64,000 nucleotides of DNA from Deinococcus marmoris DSM 12784 (GTDB taxonomy: Bacteria; Deinococcota; Deinococci; Deinococcales; Deinococcaceae): assembly GCF_000701405.1 (NCBI RefSeq), contig NZ_JNIV01000007.1, forward strand, positions 1-64,000. Direction: 5' to 3'. The number at the start of each line of letters is the position of its first letter. Position 1 is the stretch's first letter. The notes under the pieces were generated by a model that worked only from the letters and a program-made list of their open reading frames with translations, ran no database searches and was not told the origin of the DNA. Positions 41,294 to 57,437 of this stretch are shown here, piece after piece. Both the position numbers and the translations under genes were made by a program.

Positions 41294-41815
41294 ATGACCG
41301 ATCTGACCCTGCTCCATGAATCCTTCCACCGCAACGGGCGCGTCAACGACTTCTTGCTCAATGCTCTAACCGACGCCGACTTTGGCCTGTCCGACAATCA
41401 GGGTGGCTGGACCGTGGAAAAGCATCTGCGGCATATGGCGGGCTTCCGCGTGGGCTGGCTGTGGAATCTGTCTCGCCCCCACGCCGGGCCTCTGCTGGAC
41501 CCGACCCAAAAAGATGCGGACGGCGATCCCCAGTGGCGCTGGCACGACTGTCCGCCCGGCGAGCTGGCCGCCGCCTTCACAGCCGGAGACGAGGCCGCCC
41601 TGAATGCCGTTCAGGCCGCGCTAGACGAGAATCGCGCCTTCGACGATCCCTGGAAGGAAGGGGCCTACGCCTCCAACCCGGCCCACTTCCTGCAACACAC
41701 CATCGTCCACGACAGCCATCACCGGGGCCAGATCATGGCGCTGCTGCGCGCGGGCGGCCATACGGCAGAGGAAATGGACGCGCTGGACAACCACTGGGCC
41801 ATCTGGCGGGAGTGA
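41294..41815 (+). CDS. DinB-family protein
   Basis: A 173-residue protein. The pattern VEKHLRHMAGFRVGWLWNLS gives the first His, and FLQHTIVHDSHHRGQIMALL gives the last two (HHRGQ). A DinB-type four-helix bundle is clear. GAGGAG lies just before the ATG. The stop overlaps the next gene's start (TGATG), so the two related genes are coupled and may be an old duplication. Confidence 0.88.
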   Translation: MTDLTLLHESFHRNGRVNDFLLNALTDADFGLSDNQGGWTVEKHLRHMAGFRVGWLWNLSRPHAGPLLDPTQKDADGDPQWRWHDCPPGELAAAFTAGDEAALNAVQAALDENRAFDDPWKEGAYASNPAHFLQHTIVHDSHHRGQIMALLRAGGHTAEEMDALDNHWAIWRE

Positions 41816-42330
41816 TGAAGATTCCCGAACTGTACGACTACCTCGTTCGCGCCCGCCGCGATTTATGGGCCATCCTGGAAACCGTGCCGGATGAGGTTCT
41901 CTCTCGCCCGATGCTGGACGGTGACCGGATGCACAGCATTAAAGATCTGATTGCCCATACCGCAGGTGTTGAAGACGGCTGGCTGCATTACACCTTCTTG
42001 CAAGACGTGCCGGTGGAAGATTCCTTTCCCGTCATCAAAAATGCTGGAAGCGGCCCGGCCTACGCCGCTTTCCCACTCGCAGACCTGCTGGACTACTGGC
42101 GGGCGGTGGAGGCCAGCACCCTGACCTATCTGTCCACGCTGACCGACGCCGATCTGGAGCGGGTGATCGAGGACACCCCTGAAGAACACTTCAAACTGGA
42201 CGGCCTGCTGTGGCACGTCATGCTGCATGAGGTCCGGCACACCGCGCAGATCGCTGCGCTGCTGCGGACACAGGGCATTAGGCCGCCATCTATGGACCTG
42301 CTGTTTTACCTGCCGAATCTCAAAGCGTAA
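41815..42330 (+). CDS. DinB-family protein
   Basis: A 171-residue protein from ATG 41815, which overlaps the preceding TGA. The motif HSIKDLIAHTAGVEDGWLHY gives the first His, and LWHVMLHEVRHTAQIAALLR the second pair (HEVRHTAQ). This is the DinB/DUF664-like form. The frame extends far upstream inside the other DinB gene, which is rejected. A bidirectional terminator follows. Confidence 0.85.
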   Translation: MKIPELYDYLVRARRDLWAILETVPDEVLSRPMLDGDRMHSIKDLIAHTAGVEDGWLHYTFLQDVPVEDSFPVIKNAGSGPAYAAFPLADLLDYWRAVEASTLTYLSTLTDADLERVIEDTPEEHFKLDGLLWHVMLHEVRHTAQIAALLRTQGIRPPSMDLLFYLPNLKA

Positions 42331-42351
42331 GCGCAGGCCACAGGCAAACGC

Positions 42352-42383
42352 AGAAAGCCCCCGCCGAAATGCGGGGGCTTTTC
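42352..42383. terminator. Bidirectional terminator between DinB and ftsH genes
   Basis: AGCCCCCGC-CGAAAT-GCGGGGGCT is a strong stem. A TTTT run lies on the plus side and AAAG on the other, so it can serve both converging genes. Confidence 0.85.
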
Positions 42384-42397
42384 GTTGAAGAGGAGGC

Positions 42398-44266
<1,869 letters not shown>

Positions 44267-44297
44267 GAACGTTCCTCCAGAGGAAAAGTGGGGAAAT

Positions 44298-44342
44298 GGG
44301 GCGCATTTCGCCCCTTCTAGACTTGAGTGTACCAGACTCAAG
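44298..44342 (-). promoter_or_regulatory. Dyad and hairpin in the ftsH upstream region
   Basis: CTTGAGT (44322-44328) pairs with ACTCAAG (44336-44342), a perfect 7-base dyad that could be an operator. GGGGCG/CGCCCC (44298-44314) is a small hairpin between it and the ribosome-binding site. The -10 and -35 are not certain. Confidence 0.4.
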
Positions 44343-44388
44343 GTGTATGAAATTGTCCCGCATTACAAGTGCTGAATGGGGGCCGTCT

Positions 44389-44865
44389 TTAGCGTTCCGA
44401 AAGGTTCTCCGGGGCCGTGCGGCGGCGCATCAGCCACAGCAGGAAGATGGTTAGGCAGAAGGCGGGAACGCCCAGCAAAAGCAGCAGCGGCAGGAAGGCA
44501 AGGAATAGGTTCAGCCACTGACCGGGAGTCTGAAATTGATACTCCACGTTCTGCCGGTCCAGTTCGGCGATCAGGGGGCTGTCTGGAACAGCGAGACTGC
44601 TTGGCAGGCGCAAACTTACAGAAGTAGGCCGTGCAGGGGGGCGCAGATTCACGGTGGCGCGGCTCTCCTGGATCACCACACGGCTGACCTGCCCGGTGTC
44701 CAGCAACGCCTGAAACTGTGCGTAGGTCACCGCTTGCGGCCTCAACACCTGCGTGAAGATCAGCCACAGCCCGGCGGTTGCCAGACACAGCACGGCCAGA
44801 CCCGGCAAAAGCCAGCGCAGCAACGGCGAACGGGAGGCGGGCGGGGAGGTGTTCATTCGTCCCAT
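44389..44865 (-). CDS. FtsH N-terminal-domain-like protein without AAA or protease domains
   Basis: A 158-residue protein. TM1 is about 18-38, the periplasmic region follows with VTYAQFQALLDTGQVSRVVI, then RLPSSLAVPDSPLIAELDRQ, and TM2 is about 118-146 ending in a basic tail (RRRTAPENLSER). These stretches align closely with the first about 140 residues of the FtsH gene that follows ([38 protein letters not shown]), so it is a paralogue of the FtsH membrane part. The frame ends cleanly after the cytoplasmic tail, with no sign of a broken remainder. It lies 122 bases before ftsH on the same strand. Proposed role: a partner or modulator of FtsH; unproven. Confidence 0.88.
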   Translation of the reverse strand: MGRMNTSPPASRSPLLRWLLPGLAVLCLATAGLWLIFTQVLRPQAVTYAQFQALLDTGQVSRVVIQESRATVNLRPPARPTSVSLRLPSSLAVPDSPLIAELDRQNVEYQFQTPGQWLNLFLAFLPLLLLLGVPAFCLTIFLLWLMRRRTAPENLSER

Positions 44866-44910
44866 CAGACTGCGGCGGCCCGCACACGGTCAACCCTCCA
44901 AAGGATGGAC

Positions 44911-44916
44911 TATCCT
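44911..44916 (+). promoter_or_regulatory. -10 box for the TPR gene (leaderless)
   Basis: TATCCT ends 8 bases before ATG 44925 with no ribosome-binding site. Confidence 0.45.
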
Positions 44917-44924
44917 AGCGGGGA

Positions 44925-46385
44925 ATGATTGACGCGGAGACCACCTGGCAACAGGCTTGCACGGCCCTGGCTGGGGGCGACTACGAGACTGCTTTTGGCG
45001 TGCTGAGCGCCGCACTGGACGAGGCCATGCCAGCCGCAGTGGGCAAGGGCAAAAGTGCGGCGGTGTCCCCGGTTGCGGCGCGCATCTGCGTGTACCTGGG
45101 CAGCCTGCACGCCCTGTACGGCGACGCCGCAGCCGAGCAACTCGGTGTGGCGCTGGCAGAGGCGCTCGGGCTGAACCCTGCAGTGGGCGGCGACGCGCTG
45201 TATCTGGCCCTGAGCGCCGAGTTGGAGGCCCGCACGCGCGGCCCGGAAGCGGCCCCCCCCACGGAGGCCATACGCGAGGCGCTGGACCCGGTGGCCCGTT
45301 TTCACGCGCTGTGTGCGCTGGCGCTGGCCGAGCAACCGCAGGCGGCGCTGGACATCCATCTGGGGGCGGGCGAACTGCCCCTGCATCTGCGCTGGCGGCT
45401 GCGCTCGTGGCAGGCCGATTGCCAGGAGCAACTGGGCCACACGGCGGACGCCATTAATCTGTATGCCGAGGCCGCACATCTGGCAGGCGGCCTGGACCGC
45501 GCGGTGATGCTTCAGGAACAGGCCGCCCTGCTGATCCAGGACGGGCAGTCCGAGGAAGCCAAGAAGGTGCTGGACAGCGCGCGGCTGCTGTACGGCAGCA
45601 AGCAGGCCCCGCAGAACCCAGTGCAGGGCGAGGACGAGGGCCTGAATCTGGCGACGTGGCACTACCTGCGCGCCCAGGCGCTGCTCCAGATGGACCAACC
45701 TGACGCCGCCTACGAGATGATCCGCGAGGCGGACCGCCTGGAGCGGCAGTACGGCACCCCCGGTTACGTGGTGGCGCTGCTGACCGGCCAGATCCTGAGT
45801 CACCTGGGCCAGCAGGAAAAGGCCATCGTCGCCTTCGAGTCCGCTCTGCAACTGGCCGAGGACAGTGACCGCCCCTACGCCAATCACGAGCTGGGCGTGG
45901 TCCTGCTGGACATGGACCGCCCGGTGGAGGCGCGTGACCGGCTGGAAGTGGCCCTGAACGAACCCGATTACCCCTATCAGCCCGAGGTTCTGGCCGACAT
46001 TGCCGAGTGTGACTACCGCCTGGGCCGCATGCCCGAAGCGCAACTGGCCGCTGAACAGGCGCTGGCGCAGGGCGCGGTCATTCCCGCCAGTTTGGTGCTG
46101 GGCAGCGTGGCCCTGGATTATTTCCAACTGGACGAGGCCCTGGAACACTATGAGCGCGTGGTCCGCGAGGCCGCCCCGGACAGCCGCGACTGGATCATCG
46201 GCCACCAGATGGCCGCCGACGTTATGGCGCAGCAGGGCTTCCCCAATCCCGCCGCCGCCGTCGCCCACGCCCAGCAGGCGCTGGACAACACCCCTGAGAG
46301 TGACGACTGGCACGGCACCTTGCAGGATCTATTGGCGCGGGCGCAGACGCTGATGGGACAGCAGGACGGGCGGATGCTGAACTAG
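44925..46385 (+). CDS. TPR-repeat protein
   Basis: A 486-residue soluble helical protein with repeated helix pairs of TPR type, for example [55 protein letters not shown] and [18 protein letters not shown]. No signal peptide or enzyme domain was seen. Such repeats bind other proteins; the partner is unknown. It is divergent from the FtsH-like gene and appears to be a single gene. It converges on the ATPase operon, with hairpins between. Confidence 0.85.
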   Translation: MIDAETTWQQACTALAGGDYETAFGVLSAALDEAMPAAVGKGKSAAVSPVAARICVYLGSLHALYGDAAAEQLGVALAEALGLNPAVGGDALYLALSAELEARTRGPEAAPPTEAIREALDPVARFHALCALALAEQPQAALDIHLGAGELPLHLRWRLRSWQADCQEQLGHTADAINLYAEAAHLAGGLDRAVMLQEQAALLIQDGQSEEAKKVLDSARLLYGSKQAPQNPVQGEDEGLNLATWHYLRAQALLQMDQPDAAYEMIREADRLERQYGTPGYVVALLTGQILSHLGQQEKAIVAFESALQLAEDSDRPYANHELGVVLLDMDRPVEARDRLEVALNEPDYPYQPEVLADIAECDYRLGRMPEAQLAAEQALAQGAVIPASLVLGSVALDYFQLDEALEHYERVVREAAPDSRDWIIGHQMAADVMAQQGFPNPAAAVAHAQQALDNTPESDDWHGTLQDLLARAQTLMGQQDGRMLN

Positions 46386-46392
46386 CGCTCCT

Positions 46393-46440
46393 GCCATGAG
46401 ATTCGCCGCCAGCAGCCCTACTGACGGCGAATCTCATGGC
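46393..46440. terminator. 16-base perfect hairpin between convergent genes
   Basis: GCCATGAGATTCGCCG (46393-46408) pairs without mismatch with CGGCGAATCTCATGGC (46425-46440). It begins 8 bases after the TPR stop. There is no long T-run, so it may be a factor-assisted terminator or an mRNA end-protecting structure. Confidence 0.5.
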
Positions 46441-46527
46441 TTTCTGGTGGATGGTGGAAAACACAGCCCTGGCTCATCATCGTGAGTGGCTACCTGTTGG
46501 ACAGGTCTGAAAGTTGACGGGTGGGCC

Positions 46528-46558
46528 ACAAAAAACCGCCCCCAACTGGAGGCGGCTT
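46528..46558 (-). terminator. Terminator of the V/A-ATPase operon
   Basis: On the minus strand GCCGCCTCC-AGTTGG-GGGCGGT is followed by TTTTTTG. It lies about 20 bases after the subunit D stop at 46575. Confidence 0.75.
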
Positions 46559-46574
46559 TCTCTAAACTCAGGAC

Positions 46575-47249
46575 TCAGTCTGCTGCCGAACCGTGGTTCT
46601 TGGCCTGCAAAAGCTCCTTGTCCTTCTTGGCGTCGGCTTCCAGCTTGGCCTTGATCTTCTTCAGGGTAAAGCTGGCCTCGCGTTCGCGCTGGTCCAGCAC
46701 GCTGCGGATAAACCGAATGTCGTCCTGAATGCCGGGAATCAACACCTGCTCCAGCGCGTTCACGCGGCGCGAGGTCTTCTTGATCTCCTCGCCAATGCGG
46801 CGCAATTTGGTCTCGGTGGCGGCCACCTTGACGATGCCGTCCATCACGCCGCCGAAATCGGTAGCGGCCTGGATGGTGCGTGCGCCCACGTTGATCGGGC
46901 TGAACGTCGTGGTCTTGTCGCGCTCGGGAATCTCGATGCGCGGCACTTTCACGCCGTACAGGTTGTCGATCTGCATGTCGATGGAATAGTCGCCGCTGCC
47001 CGCCAGGCTCAGGCTCTCGACGGCCTCCGGCGTGTCCCACGCTTTCGCACCGAACAGGCTGGTGTACGCGCCGGTGCTGACGCCCGAAAGTTCCTCGCGG
47101 GCGGCCAGCGCGTCCTTGACCAGCGCAAAGAACTCGCCGATCAGGGCGTCGCGCTTGCGCTTGAGCAAATCCGCGCCGCTCTGCGCGGTCTTGAGGCTGG
47201 CCTTGCTCGCCAGCATGGCGCTGCGGGTGGGGCTGATCTGTCCTGCCAT
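46575..47249 (-). CDS. atpD: V/A-type ATP synthase subunit D
   Basis: A 224-residue protein with the N-terminal helix MAGQISPTRSAMLASKASLK and the C-terminal ALEQVLIPGIQDDIRFIRSV, both part of the long coiled-coil central rotor shaft. The length matches the Thermus subunit (about 223). It ends the operon. AAAGGAGG lies before the ATG. Confidence 0.93.
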   Translation of the reverse strand: MAGQISPTRSAMLASKASLKTAQSGADLLKRKRDALIGEFFALVKDALAAREELSGVSTGAYTSLFGAKAWDTPEAVESLSLAGSGDYSIDMQIDNLYGVKVPRIEIPERDKTTTFSPINVGARTIQAATDFGGVMDGIVKVAATETKLRRIGEEIKKTSRRVNALEQVLIPGIQDDIRFIRSVLDQREREASFTLKKIKAKLEADAKKDKELLQAKNHGSAAD

Positions 47250-47327
47250 TTGTGTTCACCTCCTTTGTCGGTGAATACCTGAAGGTCCAACTGCCGTGGA
47301 GACTGGCAATTAGACTTTCAGACTTGT

Positions 47328-50491
<3,164 letters not shown>

Positions 50492-50605
50492 TGGGTCTCC
50501 TTGGGAGAGGTCGAAAAGGCTGAGGTCAAACAGCCTAGAGGCGGGACAGGACAGCATTTGTGCTTTTTGCCGTCTGGCCGGTAGACGGTTTGACCTTCAG
50601 CCCGT

Positions 50606-50980
50606 TTACAGCTTGATATCGAAGCCGATGGTTTCGCGCACCAGTTTGCCCATGTACGCCTTGGCGTCCACGGTATCCGGTGAGAAAGCGTCCTTGAGGC
50701 TGGGAATGGGGAGCAAAATAGGGAGGTCACGGCCCCGCATGACGCGGGTGGTGGAGGCCAGTGGATCAGCGATCAATCCAGTGTCCACCGCCACCAGACC
50801 GTAGTTGCCCTCGGTGATCAGCTTTTCCAGTTCCGCCTGCGCGGTCTCTGGCGTGGCTTCCATCACGAAGACTCCGGCCAGACGGTAACCGGTGGCGGTC
50901 TCGGCGTCGCTCAGAACGGCCACGCGGCGGGTGTTGCCTGCGGCTGAACTGCCTTTCTTGGGCGTGGAGGGAGCGGTCAT
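50606..50980 (-). CDS. atpF: V/A-type ATP synthase subunit F
   Basis: A 124-residue protein. TRRVAVLSDAETATGYRLAG and a Rossmann-like central part (NYGLVAVDTGLIADPL, LPILLPIPSLKDAF) match the small subunit F that binds the rotor shaft. The first 18 residues (TAPSTPKKGSSAAGN) are an extension compared with the Thermus protein of about 104. Its ATG overlaps the stop of subunit C by 4 bases. Confidence 0.88.
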   Translation of the reverse strand: MTAPSTPKKGSSAAGNTRRVAVLSDAETATGYRLAGVFVMEATPETAQAELEKLITEGNYGLVAVDTGLIADPLASTTRVMRGRDLPILLPIPSLKDAFSPDTVDAKAYMGKLVRETIGFDIKL

Positions 50981-51954
50981 GCCTGAACCTCCTTGCGAAT
51001 CTGCTCGGTGCTGAGGTCATAGAACTTGCCGCGTGCGATCAGTCGCAGTTTGGCGATTTCAATTTCCTTGCGCCGCAGGAAGTCCACGATGATGCCCACG
51101 CCCTCTGGATCGCCGGCGGAGCTGTTGCGGGCGGCGCGGTCCAGCGTGCCCCGCGCGGCCACTTCCGCCTCTTCCAGAGAGGGGGCTTCGAGGATGGCGG
51201 CAATGTCGCTGTTGCCGCCCGCGTCCCCGCCCGCCAGTCGGCTGTACCCGGCGGCGTCCAGACTGCCCCCGGCCACGAACAGGCTGGGATCGAGGGTCTG
51301 GCCCTTCTGGGTCCGTGCGATCAGGGCGTTGGTCACGTCGATCTCGCGGGTCAGGTAGCGGCGCAGACTGGTGTTGCGGGAGACGCCCAGGGCGTAGCGG
51401 TAATAGCCCTGATCCAGCGCCACTTCCAGGTCCAGCAGGCGGTTGCTGCTGCTGTAGGCGGCGGCCCCGTCGCGCATGGCTTTTGCCAGCGGGTGTCCGC
51501 TGACGGCAATGGCGGCGGCGGCGCTGGGCAGATCGGTGCTGGCGGCGGCGGCCTGGAGGGCAGCAGGCTTAAGGGTGCCGCCCTCGATCAGTCCGCCCTG
51601 GATCGCCTCGACGCCCCGGTTCCCGGCAATGCCGCGCGCCACGGTCTTGAGGTTGACCAGATCCCACTTCATCAGCAGGGTCTGGATCTCGCGTTTGGCG
51701 TCGCCGTCCGCGAAGCCCAGCACCCGCTGGGAGGTGTCGTAGAAGTTGCGGCTCAGGGCCTTGTCCAGCTCGCCCAGACCCGCGCCCTCGCCGGTGGTTT
51801 CACGCAGGTTGGCCGCCAGATCGGTCTCGGTCAGCACCCGCAGGAATTCCGCGTAACTGCCCGACGCGAGCGCCGAGTCCAGGGCGCGCCCGTCCAGCAG
51901 CTTGGTACGCATGATGCGCACGCGCGTATTGATATACGAATAATCGTCGGGCAT
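50977..51954 (-). CDS. atpC: V/A-type ATP synthase subunit C
   Basis: A 325-residue helical protein starting MPDDYSYINTRVRIMRTKLL and ending KEIEIAKLRLIARGKFYD, characteristic of the funnel-shaped subunit C that links the rotor shaft to the membrane ring. The length matches Thermus (323). It overlaps subunit F by 4 bases and lies 8 bases after subunit E. Confidence 0.92.
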   Translation of the reverse strand: MPDDYSYINTRVRIMRTKLLDGRALDSALASGSYAEFLRVLTETDLAANLRETTGEGAGLGELDKALSRNFYDTSQRVLGFADGDAKREIQTLLMKWDLVNLKTVARGIAGNRGVEAIQGGLIEGGTLKPAALQAAAASTDLPSAAAAIAVSGHPLAKAMRDGAAAYSSSNRLLDLEVALDQGYYRYALGVSRNTSLRRYLTREIDVTNALIARTQKGQTLDPSLFVAGGSLDAAGYSRLAGGDAGGNSDIAAILEAPSLEEAEVAARGTLDRAARNSSAGDPEGVGIIVDFLRRKEIEIAKLRLIARGKFYDLSTEQIRKEVQA

Positions 51955-51962
51955 CGCGTCTC

Positions 51963-52541
51963 CTACTCGGCCAGCAGCCGGGTGATCTGCGGGGCCAGTT
52001 CTTCACGCACGCGTTCCAGACGGCCCACCAGCGTGTTCTGAATGCTGGTCTTGCCGTCCGGGCCGAGCAGGCGCACGCCGGTCTGCACGGTGTTGTTCAC
52101 GCGCACTTCCAGCCCGGCAGCCTCGCCGCCCAGGAAATCCAGGGCGCGGCGTGCGGCGTCCTGCTCACTGGCCTGGGTTTCCACCACGGTTGCGCCGGGC
52201 AGCGCCTGAAGGCCCTCGCTGATCAGCTTGATGATGATCTGCGGGTACTCCGGGGCGCTGACCGAGCTGCGGATGTACTGCTCGGCGGTCTGAAAGGCCT
52301 GGGTCTGGAGGGAATCAGTGGCCGACAGACGCTGGGCATTGCTGTCCAGGTCGGCGGCGCTGCGTGCGCGGACCAGCCCGGCCTGATGGGCGGACTCCAG
52401 CGCGCGGGTGCGGCCCGAGATCATCGACTCGGCACGCTCGGTGGCCCCGGCCAGGATGGTCCTGGCGCGTTCCCCGGCCTCGGCGCGGATGCGCTCGATT
52501 TCGGTCTGGGCTTCGTTTTCCAGCAGCTTGTCCAGGGCCAT
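51963..52541 (-). CDS. atpE: V/A-type ATP synthase subunit E (peripheral stalk)
   Basis: A 192-residue protein. The N-terminal about 90 residues are a long charged helix (LLENEAQTEIERIRAEAGER) that pairs with subunit G in the stator; the C-terminal part (FLGGEAAGLEVRVNN...LAPQITRLLAE) is the globular domain. It starts just after subunit K (1-base gap). Confidence 0.9.
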   Translation of the reverse strand: MALDKLLENEAQTEIERIRAEAGERARTILAGATERAESMISGRTRALESAHQAGLVRARSAADLDSNAQRLSATDSLQTQAFQTAEQYIRSSVSAPEYPQIIIKLISEGLQALPGATVVETQASEQDAARRALDFLGGEAAGLEVRVNNTVQTGVRLLGPDGKTSIQNTLVGRLERVREELAPQITRLLAE

Positions 52542-52542
52542 A

Positions 52543-52842
<300 letters not shown>

Positions 52843-52861
52843 GGGGAACACTCCTGAAGGG

Positions 52862-55242
<2,381 letters not shown>

Positions 55243-55608
55243 AACTTCACTCCTCCTTTTCCTGCTGTTCCGGCAAGACCCCTGCACTTCAGCCGCTTCA
55301 AAAGCCCCATCCCTTGCAGGATGAGGTATCTGGGGTGAGCTTGGGGAATTGCGGCGGCCCGACCCGTTTGTAATAGTTGCGTCAGACTCGTCCACCATCG
55401 TAACACAGGCTCCACAGCCGCCAATGGGGGCAAGCGTCCCTGAAACGCCCGTATTCACCAGTTCTGGACAGACGATTGACCACACAGACGATTGACCACT
55501 GCTGAATTTCCCACTGGCCCGCTCCGGGAGTGCCGACATGAAAACAGCCAGCCACCGGGGATGCGGGCGGGGCTGGCCGAACGTGGAGGTTCGGAGGTTA
55601 AATAGGGG
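55243..55608. other. 366-base spacer upstream of the ATPase operon, with a perfect 16-base tandem duplication
   Basis: ACAGACGATTGACCAC occurs twice in a row at 55468-55483 and 55484-55499. The stretch also holds the ribosome-binding site of subunit G (55252-55258 region). A TTACGATGG-like box near 55395-55402 (minus strand) and a TATTAC near 55370 could be promoter parts, but I do not see a convincing pair. No gene is supported. Confidence 0.5.
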
Positions 55609-56970
55609 TCAGTCGCCGCCCACGAACACCGGAGCGCCCAGACCCGTCTCGCTGTCGGCGTAGCCCTGCTCGCTGTGGGCACTGATGTCGATGCCGCTGA
55701 CTTCCTGACTGGCCGAGACGCGCAGCGGCGTGATCACACTGACCAGCTTGAGCAGGATGAACGACCCCACCCCGGCCCAGACCAGCGCGGCCATGACGCT
55801 CATGAGCTGCACCAGAAACTGCTCGCCCACGGGTTTGCCCTGCCCGGTGGTCCAGGCCAGCAGGCCGGTCAGCAGCGCGCCCGCGATTCCGGCGACGCCG
55901 TGGCAGGCGAATACGTCCAGCGAGTCGTCCGCGCCCATCCGGTGCTTGAGCTGCACCGCGCCGTAGCTGGCGGCTGCGCCCACCACGCCCACCACGACGG
56001 CGGCCCAGGGACTGACGAAGGCGCAGGCGGGGGTGATGGCCACCAGACCGACCACCAGACCGGTGGCGGCCCCCACGGCGGTGGGCTTGCCACCGCGCGC
56101 CGATTCGAAGCCCAGCCAGGTCAGCATGGCGGCGGCGGGGGCGATCAGCGTGGTGATAAAAGCCAGCCCGGCGGTCTGTCCGGCAGACAGCGCGCTGCCC
56201 GCGTTGAAGCCCATCCAGCCGAACCACAGCAGGCCCGCGCCCAGCAGCACCAGCGGCACGTTGTGCGGCACATGGGCGTTGCGCGGGTAGCCGATACGCG
56301 GCCCCAGTACGAAGGCGGCCACCAGGGCGCTGATCCCTGCCGAGATATGAATCACCGTGCCACCCGCGAAGTCCAGCGCGCCGTCCTTGAACAGCCAGCC
56401 GTCGGCGCTCCAGACCCAGTGGGCCAGCGGCGAATAAATAAGCAGGGTCCACAGCGCCCCGAACAGGACGAAGGCCCCGAAGCGCATGCGCTCGACCACC
56501 GCCCCCGAAATCAGTGCCAGCGCGATGATGGCGAACATGGCCTGGAACGCCGCGAAGACGTAGGTCGGGATGGTCCCCGTGAGTTGATCGGCTAATCCAT
56601 TCAGGCCAAAGTTGGCCAGTGAGCCGACAAAGGCATTGCCGCCCTCACCGAAGGCGATGCTGTACCCGGCCAGCATCCACAGCACGCCGACCAGACCAAT
56701 CGAGACCATGCTCATCATCATGGTGTTCAGCACGCTCTGGGCGCGGGTCAGGCCACCGTAGAACAGCGCCAGCCCCGGCGTCATCAGCAGCACCAGTGCC
56801 GCCGAGGCCAGCATCCACGCGGTATCGCCGGAATCCAGCGTCGGCTTGGTGTCCTGCGCCAGTGCCGCGCCGCCCAGCGTCATGCTCAGCGCCACGATCT
56901 GGGGCAGGGCCGTTTTGAAATGGGGGGTGAGTTTCACAGTGTTCACGCTCCTCTGGAGATTGGCCTTCAT
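55609..56970 (-). CDS. amt: Ammonium transporter (Amt family)
   Basis: A 453-residue protein. The N-terminus has a signal-like sequence (IVALSMTLGGAALAQD), followed by about eleven helices with DTAWMLASAALVLLMTPGLALFYGG, AGGTVIHISAGISALVAAF and ADDSLDVFACHGVAGIAGAL carrying the pore His pair. It imports ammonium and is usually gated by PII. Start ATG 56970 overlaps the PII stop (ATGA); GTG 56937, preceded by AGAGGAG, is an alternative. A cytoplasmic C-terminal tail (PLRVSASQEVSGIDISAHSE) contacts PII in the family. Confidence 0.94.
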   Translation of the reverse strand: MKANLQRSVNTVKLTPHFKTALPQIVALSMTLGGAALAQDTKPTLDSGDTAWMLASAALVLLMTPGLALFYGGLTRAQSVLNTMMMSMVSIGLVGVLWMLAGYSIAFGEGGNAFVGSLANFGLNGLADQLTGTIPTYVFAAFQAMFAIIALALISGAVVERMRFGAFVLFGALWTLLIYSPLAHWVWSADGWLFKDGALDFAGGTVIHISAGISALVAAFVLGPRIGYPRNAHVPHNVPLVLLGAGLLWFGWMGFNAGSALSAGQTAGLAFITTLIAPAAAMLTWLGFESARGGKPTAVGAATGLVVGLVAITPACAFVSPWAAVVVGVVGAAASYGAVQLKHRMGADDSLDVFACHGVAGIAGALLTGLLAWTTGQGKPVGEQFLVQLMSVMAALVWAGVGSFILLKLVSVITPLRVSASQEVSGIDISAHSEQGYADSETGLGAPVFVGGD

Positions 56971-57338
56971 ACGGGGGCCAGCTTCTTTTCGGTCACGGGC
57001 GTCAGGGCCGAGTTGCCTTCCTCGCCGGTGCGGATGCGGACCACGCGTTCCAGCGCCTGCACGAAAATCTTGCCGTCGCCCACCTCTCCGGTGCGTGCGC
57101 CCTTGCAGATGGCGTCGATGGCGGCCTGCTCGAAGGGTTCGCTGACCGCCATGCGGATTTCCACCTTGTCGCGGAATTCGATCATCACGCGCGTTCCCCG
57201 GTACTGCTCGATAATTTCCTGCTCGCCGCCGTGCCCACTGACCCGCGAGAGGGTGATGCCGCTGATTCCGGCCTGAAACAACGCTTCCTTGACCTGCTGG
57301 ACCCGTTCGGGCCTGATGACTGCCGTGATCATTTTCAT
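56967..57338 (-). CDS. glnK: PII nitrogen-regulatory protein
   Basis: A 123-residue protein from ATG 57338, with GGAGGACAC ahead; the frame runs 13 codons farther upstream. KMITAVIRPERVQQVKEALF at the start and ARTGEVGDGKIFVQALERVV near the end are PII signatures. The T-loop (GHGGEQEIIEQYRGTRVM) contains Tyr 46, at the position uridylylated in enteric PII. It senses 2-oxoglutarate/ATP and regulates the Amt channel whose gene follows and overlaps. Confidence 0.95.
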   Translation of the reverse strand: MKMITAVIRPERVQQVKEALFQAGISGITLSRVSGHGGEQEIIEQYRGTRVMIEFRDKVEIRMAVSEPFEQAAIDAICKGARTGEVGDGKIFVQALERVVRIRTGEEGNSALTPVTEKKLAPV

Positions 57339-57391
57339 GGCGTGTCCTCCTGCTTGTGCAATTTGCAGCGTTCGCATCCCTGCATACCCAG

Positions 57392-57437
57392 AGCTTAGGG
57401 GCGAGAATGATAAATGTCAAAAGATTTATTGACATTT
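57392..57437 (-). promoter_or_regulatory. Promoter and palindromic operator of glnK-amt
   Basis: On the minus strand -35 TTGACA (57415-57420) and -10 TAAGCT (57392-57397) are exactly 17 bases apart. A perfect dyad AAATGTCAA-N8-TTGACATTT (57412-57437) covers the -35, so a repressor or activator could act here. Confidence 0.75.

Noticed and set aside
41461..41814. N-terminal extension of the DinB gene starting at 41815
   Set aside because: Would be an Arg-rich frame inside the preceding DinB gene; the ATG overlapping the upstream TGA is the better start.
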